Source: Rubrivivax sp.
GTDB taxonomy: Bacteria > Pseudomonadota > Gammaproteobacteria > Burkholderiales > Burkholderiaceae_C
Assembly: GCA_027487905.1 (NCBI GenBank)
Contig: JAIYCR010000093.1
Span: forward strand, 1-37,491
Reading direction: 5' to 3'
DNA: 37,491 nt
In this document: piece by piece, positions 8,806 to 14,862 of the stretch
How the letters are laid out: every line of letters begins with the position of its first letter
Numbering within the stretch: the stretch's first letter is position 1
Program-made: the position numbers and the translations under genes
The notes under the pieces: model-generated
Told to the model about the DNA's origin: nothing
What the model saw: only the letters and a program-made list of their open reading frames with translations
The model's database searches: none

Positions 8806-9597
8806 ATGCTCCGATTCGCCGCCAACCTGTCCCTGCTCTTCACCGACGTGCCCTTCCTCGACCGCATCGACCGCGCGGCGCGGGCGGGCTTCGGCCGGGT
8901 GGAGTTCCAGTTTCCCTACGACCTTCCCGCCCGGGACATCCGCGAGCGCCTGGACGCGGCCGGTGTCCAGGCGGTGCTGCACAACCTGCCCGCCGGCGAC
9001 TGGGCCGCCGGCGAGCGCGGCATCGCCAGCCACCCCGACCGCGTCGACGAGTTCCGCGCCGGCGTGGCCCGGGGGCTGGCCTATGCCCGGGCGCTGGACG
9101 TCTTCAAGCTCAATGCGCTGGCAGGGCTGGCGCCGCCGGGGGTGAGCGCCGCGGTGGTGCGTCGCACGCTGGTGGACAACCTGCGCCATGCCGCGCGCGA
9201 GCTGGCCCGGGACGGCCGGCAGTTGATGGTGGAGGCGCTGAACACCCGCGATGTGCCCGGCTTCCTGCTGCACGGCACCGAGCAGACGGTGGAACTGCTC
9301 GACGAGGTCGGCGAGCCCAATGCCTTCGTCCAGTACGACGCGTATCACATGCAGCGCATGGAGGGCGAACTGGCCGCCACGCTGCAGCGCTTCCTGCCCC
9401 GCATCGGGCATGTGCAGATCGCCGACAACCCGGGCCGCCACGAGCCGGGCACCGGCGAGATCCGCTACGAATTCCTGCTGCGCCACCTGGAAAGCCTCGG
9501 TTGGACGGGCGACGTGGGCGTCGAGTACCGCCCGCAGGACGAAGGGCCTCAGGGCACCGAGCGAGGCCTGCACTGGATGAGGCCGTATCGCGCCTGA
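8806..9597 (+). CDS. hyi: Hydroxypyruvate isomerase (xylose-isomerase-like TIM barrel)
   Basis: A 263-residue cytosolic TIM-barrel enzyme, close to the ~258 residues of E. coli Hyi, that interconverts hydroxypyruvate and tartronate semialdehyde. It begins with the family-typical RFAANLSLLFTDVPFLDR, has the metal/active Glu in VEALNTRDVPGF, the segment YDAYHMQRMEG and HVQIADNPGRHEPGTGE, and ends with the second Glu in GVEYRPQ. It precedes glycerate 2-kinase by 48 bp on the same strand, which fits the glyoxylate to tartronate semialdehyde to glycerate route used after purine ureide breakdown. Glyoxylate carboligase and tartronate semialdehyde reductase are not in the window. The paralogue OtnI (2-oxo-tetronate isomerase) is the main alternative, but no otnK or denD neighbour is present. 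Confidence 0.9.
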   Translation: MLRFAANLSLLFTDVPFLDRIDRAARAGFGRVEFQFPYDLPARDIRERLDAAGVQAVLHNLPAGDWAAGERGIASHPDRVDEFRAGVARGLAYARALDVFKLNALAGLAPPGVSAAVVRRTLVDNLRHAARELARDGRQLMVEALNTRDVPGFLLHGTEQTVELLDEVGEPNAFVQYDAYHMQRMEGELAATLQRFLPRIGHVQIADNPGRHEPGTGEIRYEFLLRHLESLGWTGDVGVEYRPQDEGPQGTERGLHWMRPYRA

Positions 9598-9645
9598 AGG
9601 CGCCGCGGATGCGCGGCCGGGCCGGCGGGTTTCGATAATGGGGCG

Positions 9646-11040
9646 ATGAACCCTTCCGCTGCCCGCGACCTGCCTGTCGAGCCCCCGAGCCACGCCCTCG
9701 GGGCCGCCACCCCGCCTGCCTTCGATGCCGCGGCCGATCCGCGCGGTTTCCTGCGCGCCCTCTATCAGGTGGCGGTGGACCGGGCGATGCCCGCTCTGAA
9801 CCTGGCCGCCTGGCTGCCCGCGCCGCCCCGCGGCCGCACGGTGGTGATCGGCGCGGGCAAGGCGGGCGGCGCGATGGCCGAGGCGCTCGAGGCGCTGTGG
9901 CCGGCCGACGCGCCGCTGTCGGGCCGGGTGGTCACCCGCTACGGGCACACGCCGCCTGCCCATGCCGAACGGCAGCGCGAGGGCCGCGCGCGGATCGAGG
10001 TCGTGGAGGCCTCGCACCCGGTGCCCGACGCCGCCGGATTGGCCGCGGCCCAGGGGGTGCTCGAGGCCGTTCGAGGACTGGGCCCCGACGATCTGGTCAT
10101 CGCGCTGATCTCCGGCGGCGGCTCCGCCCTGCTGAGCCTGCCCGCTGCGGGCCTGAGCTTCGAGGACAAGCAGGCCATCAACCGCGGCCTGCTGCGCAGC
10201 GGCGCGGCCATCGGCGAGATGAACTGCGTACGCAAGCACCTGTCGGCCATCAAGGGCGGTCGTCTGGCGCTGGCCTGTCACCCGGCCCGTCTGCTCACGC
10301 TGGCCATCAGCGACGTTCCGGGCGACGACCCGGGCGTCATCGCCAGCGGACCCACCGTGGCCGACGCGACCACCTGCGCCCAGGCGCTGGCCATCCTGGA
10401 CCGCTACCGCATCGACATCGCGCCCGCGCTGCGCGCGGCGTTGCAGACCGGCGCGCTGGAAACGCCCAAGCCCGGCGACCCCCGGCTCGCCGGCCACGAA
10501 CTGCACCTGATCGCCACGCCGCAGCAGAGTCTGGAGGCCGCTGCGCAGTGGGCTCGCCAGCAGGGCGTGGCCGCGCACATCCTGAGCGACGAAATCGAAG
10601 GCGAGAGCCGCGAGGTGGGCAAGGTGCATGCCGCGCTGGCGCGCGCGGTGGCCCGTCGGGGTGCACCTTTCGAACGGCCCTGCGTGCTGTTGTCGGGCGG
10701 GGAAACGACGGTCACGGTCGCGCCGCCGGCGGCAGGGGCCGTGCCGGGCCGAGGTGGCCGCGCGGGCGAGTTCCTGCTGGGTTGCGCGGTGGCCCTGCAG
10801 GGCGAGGCGCGCGTGCATGCACTGGCGGCCGACACCGACGGCATCGACGGCGTGGAGATCAACGCCGGCGCGCTCGCGGGCCCCGACACGCTGGCCCGCG
10901 CCGCAGCGCTGGGGTTGTCGCCCGACCAGCACCTCGAGCGCCATGATGCCTTCGGCTTCTTCGAGGCCCTGGGCGATCTGGTCGTCACCGGCCCCACCTA
11001 CACCAACGTCAACGACTTCCGCGCCCTGCTGGTGCTGTGA
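9646..11040 (+). CDS. Glycerate 2-kinase (DUF4147/MOFRL family, TtuD/GckA-like)
   Basis: A 464-residue kinase of the class II glycerate kinase family, converting D-glycerate to 2-phosphoglycerate in the cytosol. The N-terminal DUF4147 domain shows VVIGAGKAGGAMAEALE, LISGGGSALLSLPA, MNCVRKHLSAIKGGRLA and SDVPGDDPGVIASGPT. The C-terminal MOFRL domain shows LLSGGETTVTV, ADTDGIDG and TGPTYTNVND. Length is slightly above the usual ~420-450 because of a disordered first ~30 residues. It follows hyi by 48 bp and is probably co-transcribed, completing the disposal of glyoxylate-derived carbon into glycolysis. A GATAAT hexamer just before the ATG lacks a -35 partner. Confidence 0.93.
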   Translation: MNPSAARDLPVEPPSHALGAATPPAFDAAADPRGFLRALYQVAVDRAMPALNLAAWLPAPPRGRTVVIGAGKAGGAMAEALEALWPADAPLSGRVVTRYGHTPPAHAERQREGRARIEVVEASHPVPDAAGLAAAQGVLEAVRGLGPDDLVIALISGGGSALLSLPAAGLSFEDKQAINRGLLRSGAAIGEMNCVRKHLSAIKGGRLALACHPARLLTLAISDVPGDDPGVIASGPTVADATTCAQALAILDRYRIDIAPALRAALQTGALETPKPGDPRLAGHELHLIATPQQSLEAAAQWARQQGVAAHILSDEIEGESREVGKVHAALARAVARRGAPFERPCVLLSGGETTVTVAPPAAGAVPGRGGRAGEFLLGCAVALQGEARVHALAADTDGIDGVEINAGALAGPDTLARAAALGLSPDQHLERHDAFGFFEALGDLVVTGPTYTNVNDFRALLVL

Positions 11041-11074
11041 GCGCGCGCCCATCCATCCGCCCGCTGAGCGGTAC

Positions 11075-11088
11075 TTGACAGACGTCAA
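11075..11088 (+). promoter_or_regulatory. FNR-like palindrome TTGAC-N4-GTCAA upstream of the Crp/Fnr gene
   Basis: TTGACAGACGTCAA is a perfect 5+5 inverted repeat with a 4-base centre, the same geometry as the FNR/ANR consensus TTGAT-N4-ATCAA with one changed base per half-site. It lies 83 to 70 bases upstream of the TTG start of a Crp/Fnr-family gene whose recognition helix carries the FNR-like E-x-x-S-R. A weak -10-like TACCTT at 11111-11116 sits where a class II (centre near -41.5) promoter would place it. Autoregulation is an inference. Confidence 0.55.
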
Positions 11089-11157
11089 CCCTCAGCGATC
11101 CTTCATCGGCTACCTTACGAACACAACGAAACCAATTCATTTCCGCCAGGGGGTCAT

Positions 11158-11928
11158 TTGAAAGAAGCTCAAGGAGGCACCCCGCTTGCCGCTGAGGCGC
11201 CGCTGCTGGCGCCCTCGGCGCCCGGCATGTCCGCCGGGGGGGTGGAGACGATGCGGTCGATCTGGCAGGAGTTGCTGGGCCATTCGGTCATGGGAACCGA
11301 ACTGGAGGAAGAACTGGTTCAGGCCTGCGTGCTGCAGGACCTCGCGTCCGGCGCCTTGCTGCTGGACAGCCACGACGAGGCCCACGACCTGGTAGTGCTG
11401 GCGCGTGGCGATGCCATGGTGGGCAACCGGGTCGCGGGCAGCGGCACCTTCCTGAGCGAACGCAGCCTCACCGCGCCCGCGTGGGTCGATGCGTCCAGCG
11501 CCTGGCGGCAGGGCCGCTACCTGCACGACGCCCAGGCCAGCAGCCACGCGCTGGTGATGCGTCTGCCCATCGCCGTCGCGCAGCGGCTGGTGGCGCAGCA
11601 TCCGGCTTTCGCGCTGCGCATGCTGCAGGTGCTGTCCGACCAGCTCGACCAGCTCGGGCATGTGGCGCGCGACCTGCTGCAAAAGGATGCCGAAGCCCGC
11701 TTCGCGGTGTGGCTGGTGCAGCGCCTGCCGCCGGTCCCCGAGGGCAGCAACGAGGCGGTGGTCGTCATCGCCGAGCGCAAGCGCGACATCGCCGCGCAGT
11801 TGGGCATCACGCCCGAGACCCTGTCGCGCCTGCAGCGGGGCCTGGCCCGAAAGGGTGTGATCGACGTGGTCGGCTACAGCGTGCGGGTGCTGGACGTGGC
11901 GTCGCTGCGCCGCCTGGCGGGGTTCTGA
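11158..11928 (+). CDS. Crp/Fnr-family transcriptional regulator
   Basis: A protein of 256 residues if it starts at TTG 11158, which has a purine-rich AGGGGG about four bases before it. ATG codons at 11227 and 11250 are alternative starts. The N-terminal part (~45-160) is a cNMP-binding-like beta roll but without the conserved phosphate-binding Arg/Ser pattern of CRP. A long dimer helix (~145-175) precedes a winged helix-turn-helix. The recognition helix ITPETLSRLQRGL has E220, S223 and R224 at the positions that make FNR read TTGA half-sites. The N-terminal cysteine set of FNR is absent and only a single Cys is visible, so an oxygen-labile Fe-S cluster is unlikely. The signal sensed is unknown. 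It stands alone between glycerate kinase and the EAL gene, with a candidate own operator upstream and a hairpin just after its stop. Confidence 0.88.
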   Translation: MKEAQGGTPLAAEAPLLAPSAPGMSAGGVETMRSIWQELLGHSVMGTELEEELVQACVLQDLASGALLLDSHDEAHDLVVLARGDAMVGNRVAGSGTFLSERSLTAPAWVDASSAWRQGRYLHDAQASSHALVMRLPIAVAQRLVAQHPAFALRMLQVLSDQLDQLGHVARDLLQKDAEARFAVWLVQRLPPVPEGSNEAVVVIAERKRDIAAQLGITPETLSRLQRGLARKGVIDVVGYSVRVLDVASLRRLAGF

Positions 11929-11938
11929 CCCGCTGCTG

Positions 11939-11961
11939 CAGGGCGCCCTGACGGCGCCCTG
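11939..11961 (+). terminator. GC-rich hairpin after the Crp/Fnr gene
   Basis: CAGGGCGCC (11939-11947) and GGCGCCCTG (11953-11961) form a perfect 9-bp stem with a 5-base loop, starting 10 bases after the stop codon. No T-tract follows, so it is either a weak intrinsic terminator or a 3'-stabilising structure. Confidence 0.5.
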
Positions 11962-12072
11962 GGGGCGCGCGGCAGGGGGGCTTGGTCTCAAGTCTGGCGC
12001 CGCGCCGCCGAAGACCTCCCAAGGGCCCGGCTCGGGTCCATTCGGGTGCGTCTGCGCACTGCCTCCTCGGTC

Positions 12073-14001
12073 ATGTCCCTGCCACCGTCCGATCTGTCCC
12101 CTTCCCCCCTGTCAGGGCGTGCCTTGGGGCGTCCGCTGTCCGAGGCGGCGCGGTGGATCGCCACGGTTCCGACGCCCGACAACGGGCTGGGAGACTTCCA
12201 CTCGCCGCGCATGATGGCGGCCGATGCGGAGCCGCACCGCCTGCTGACCGAGCAGCCCATCGTGCTGGCCATGCTCGAGCCCGAACACGCCGGCGCGCTG
12301 GCCGACACGTTGCAGGAGGGCGGCTTCCTGCAGGTGTTGCGCCTGGACGGCAGCGCAGCCTTCCTCGATTCGGTGCGCCGCTGCCAGCCCGCGCTCGTGT
12401 TCATCGACCTGAGCCGCACGGTCGAGCCGGGTCTGGAGCGCCTGGGCGCCCTGCGCCGCGATGAGCAGTTCCGATCGCTGCCGGTGGTCGCACTGGTCGC
12501 CCGGGACGATGCGCTCGCCCGCCGGCTGGCGCTCGAAGGCGGCGCCAGCGACGTGCTGTGCACCCCGGTGGACCCGAGCGAAGTGGCGATGCGAGTGCGC
12601 AACAGTCTGGTGCTGCGGGTGTTCGAGGAACGCGTGGCCAGCATCGACCCGGTGACGGGCCTGCCCAACCGGCGTGTCTTCCTGGAACGGCTGCGAACCA
12701 GCCTGGCCAGGCTGGACCGGTCCACCGGCGTGCTGGCCCTGCTGCAGGTGTCGCTCGACCGCTTCGATGCGGTGGCGGCCAGCCTGGGGCACACCGCGGC
12801 TGAACACCTGGTGAGCCGGGTGGCCAGGCGGCTGCGCAGCTGCGTGCGGCGTGACGAGGACGAGCTGCGCCTGGGCCGCATCGACTCGGTGCTGATCTGC
12901 CGGCTCGAACCCGATGCCTTCGCCATCCTGCTGCCCTCGATGGAAGACCCGGGCAGCGCGGCGCGGGTGGCCAGACGGGTGCTCAACACCCTGTCCAGGC
13001 CGCTGCGCATCGGGCTGGACGATGTGTCCATCAGCCCGAGCGTGGGGATCGCCGTGGCGCCCCACGACGGGGACGTGGCCGACGCGCTGGTCGCGGCCGC
13101 GGACCACGCGGCTCGCCATGCCCAGCAGATGGGCCGCAGCACCTTCCGCTACCACGCCACCCGGCTGAACCAGGCGTCCATCGAGCGTCTCAAGCTGGAG
13201 ACCCACCTGCTCGGGGCGCGCAAGCGCCGTGAGCTTCGGCTGCTCTTCCAGCCCAAGATCGACCGCCGCAGCGGCCGCATCTCGGGGGCCGAAGCGTTGC
13301 TTCGCTGGCAGCCCAGCGGCTTGCCGCGACTGGGGCCCGACCGCTTCCTGCCCATTGCCGAGGAAAGCGGCCTGATCGTCGAATTCGGCGAATGGGTGCT
13401 GGACGAGGCCTGCGCCCAGCTGGCGCGCTGGCATGCGCAGGGGCTGGGGCCGCTGAAGGTGTCGGTGAACCTGTCGGCCCGCGAGCTGGCCGCCCCGGGC
13501 ATCGTCGATTGGGTGGGGCAGTGCATCGAACGCCACGGCCTGGGCCGCCACGCGCTGTGCCTGGAGATCAGCGAGCGCGTGCTCAGCGACCGGCCTGACC
13601 GCCATGCCATGGTCCTGGAGGCGCTGCGTCGTCTGGGCGTGGACCTGGCGGTGGGGGAGTTCGGGCTGGGCGACACCAGCCTGTCGGACCTGCGACACCT
13701 GTCGGTGGATGAGATCAAGATCGACCGTGCCTTCACCGCCGGGCTGCCCCAGGCCCATGCCGACCTGGGCATCGTGCGCGCCATCGTCGTGCTGGCGCAG
13801 AGCCAGGGCATCCGCGTGGTTGCCGAAGGCATCGAGCATCCCGAACAGCTGCGCGCGGTGCGCGAGCTGGGCATCGACGAGTTCCAGGGCTACATGCTCG
13901 GCCACCCGATGCGGGCCGAGGCGTTCGCGGGTCTGGTGGGGCCCTTCGAACTTGACGCGGCATCGGACGCACAGACCCCGGCACCGCCGGGCCTCGCCTG
14001 A
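12073..14001 (+). CDS. REC-GGDEF-EAL protein with degenerate signature motifs
   Basis: 642 residues from the ATG at 12073; a GTG at 12046 in the same frame would add nine. Residues ~66-180 form a receiver-like domain retaining the phospho-acceptor-position Asp112 (FIDLS) but with Glu in place of the acidic pair and Thr in place of the conserved Lys. Residues ~190-350 form a GGDEF fold in which GGDEF reads EPDAF (279-283), so cyclase activity is unlikely. Residues ~370-625 form an EAL domain with EAL intact (407-409), NLSARE, EISERVL, KIDRAF, VAEGIE and FQGY, but the metal-binding DDFG reads GEFG (528-531). It has no signal or membrane segment, so it is cytosolic. It may be a c-di-GMP effector or a binding scaffold rather than an enzyme. 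It converges with xdhC, the stops being 10 bases apart. Confidence 0.9.
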   Translation: MSLPPSDLSPSPLSGRALGRPLSEAARWIATVPTPDNGLGDFHSPRMMAADAEPHRLLTEQPIVLAMLEPEHAGALADTLQEGGFLQVLRLDGSAAFLDSVRRCQPALVFIDLSRTVEPGLERLGALRRDEQFRSLPVVALVARDDALARRLALEGGASDVLCTPVDPSEVAMRVRNSLVLRVFEERVASIDPVTGLPNRRVFLERLRTSLARLDRSTGVLALLQVSLDRFDAVAASLGHTAAEHLVSRVARRLRSCVRRDEDELRLGRIDSVLICRLEPDAFAILLPSMEDPGSAARVARRVLNTLSRPLRIGLDDVSISPSVGIAVAPHDGDVADALVAAADHAARHAQQMGRSTFRYHATRLNQASIERLKLETHLLGARKRRELRLLFQPKIDRRSGRISGAEALLRWQPSGLPRLGPDRFLPIAEESGLIVEFGEWVLDEACAQLARWHAQGLGPLKVSVNLSARELAAPGIVDWVGQCIERHGLGRHALCLEISERVLSDRPDRHAMVLEALRRLGVDLAVGEFGLGDTSLSDLRHLSVDEIKIDRAFTAGLPQAHADLGIVRAIVVLAQSQGIRVVAEGIEHPEQLRAVRELGIDEFQGYMLGHPMRAEAFAGLVGPFELDAASDAQTPAPPGLA

Positions 14002-14014
14002 GCGGCCGGCTCAG
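13998..14014. terminator. Palindrome containing both convergent stop codons
   Basis: CTGAGC (13998-14003) and GCTCAG (14009-14014) pair around GGCCG. The left arm holds the TGA of the EAL-protein gene and the right arm the TGA of xdhC on the other strand. A hairpin in either transcript could act as a small bidirectional terminator, but the 6-bp stem is short and has no T-tract. Confidence 0.35.
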
Positions 14015-14862
14015 CCCGACGGCGCGAGGGCGGCACAGGCCTCGGCAACGCCCGCTCGGGCGCTGCCGAGCATCAGCAACTGGGCGACCACGGCCACGGC
14101 GACCACCTCCGGCGCCTTGCCGGTGAGCCCGGGCAGGCCGATGGGGCAGGCCATGCGGGCGACGGCCTGCGCGGGCGCCCCCCGTTCCAGCAGGCGGCGT
14201 TCGAAGCGCGCGCGCTTGGTGGCCGACCCGATCAGGCCCAGCCAGCCAGCGTCGGGGCGGCGCAGGATGCGCTCGCACAGCCGCAGGTCGAGCTCGTGGC
14301 TGTGGGTGAGCACGAGGAAGAAGGCGCCGGGCGGCGCGTGCCGCACTTCGTCTTCGACCGCATCGACGGCCAGCCGGCGGATGTGCTCGGGCCCCGAATC
14401 CGCCGGAAAGGCGGCGTCGCGCTCGTCGATCCAGTCCACCTGCACATCCAGTGGCTCCAGCAGCCTGGCGATGGCCTGCCCCACATGCCCGGCCCCATGC
14501 ATCTGCAGGTGGAAGAGGGGGACGGGCTGCGGCCAGGACTGCAGCACCTGCGCATCGAGCCACTCGAAGCACAGCGTCACCGCCCCGCCGCAGCACTGGC
14601 CCAGTGCCGGGCCGAGCGGCAGGTGCAGGTCGTCGATGGCGGCGCCCGCAGGCCCGTCCAGCGCCTGGCGCGCGTGGGCCAGCGCGCGCCATTCCAGGTG
14701 TCCCCCGCCGATGGTTCCGGCCTCGCATCCGGCCTGCACCAGCATGCGGGTGCCGGCCTCGCGCGGCACCGAGCCGGCGGCCCGCTGAACGCACACCACC
14801 ACCGTGGGCCGGCCCTGGGCATGCCAGGCCAGCGCGGTGCGCCGCAGGCCCGACGCGTTCAC
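14011..14862 (-). CDS. xdhC: Xanthine dehydrogenase accessory protein XdhC
   Basis: A 283-residue cytosolic chaperone that binds molybdenum cofactor, promotes its sulfuration and inserts it into xanthine dehydrogenase. The N-terminal XdhC/CoxI domain shows AAGSVPREAGTRMLV, TIGGGHLEW and LGQCCGGAVTL, the last a cysteine pair typical of XdhC. The C-terminal Rossmann domain begins MHGAGHVGQAIARLL and includes LVLTHSHELD and GLIGSATKRARF. The start is GTG at 14862, overlapping the xdhB stop as GTGA, so the two are probably translationally coupled. It is the last gene of xdhA-xdhB-xdhC. Confidence 0.93.
   Translation of the reverse strand: MNASGLRRTALAWHAQGRPTVVVCVQRAAGSVPREAGTRMLVQAGCEAGTIGGGHLEWRALAHARQALDGPAGAAIDDLHLPLGPALGQCCGGAVTLCFEWLDAQVLQSWPQPVPLFHLQMHGAGHVGQAIARLLEPLDVQVDWIDERDAAFPADSGPEHIRRLAVDAVEDEVRHAPPGAFFLVLTHSHELDLRLCERILRRPDAGWLGLIGSATKRARFERRLLERGAPAQAVARMACPIGLPGLTGKAPEVVAVAVVAQLLMLGSARAGVAEACAALAPSG

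Noticed and set aside
5316-9638. A 1440-codon plus-strand frame over the aminopeptidase and deaminase genes
   Set aside because: Composition is repetitive Arg/Gly/His/Ala with no domain, and it crosses genes with clear catalytic motifs on both strands.
9634-9639. GATAAT just before the glycerate kinase start as a -10 element
   Set aside because: It would give an almost leaderless transcript and has no -35 partner; the gene lies 48 bp behind hyi and needs no promoter of its own.
11075-11103. TTGACA at 11075 read as a plain -35 box
   Set aside because: The hexamer 17 bases downstream (ATCCTT) is a poor -10, while the surrounding 14 bases form a perfect FNR-type palindrome, which explains the sequence better.
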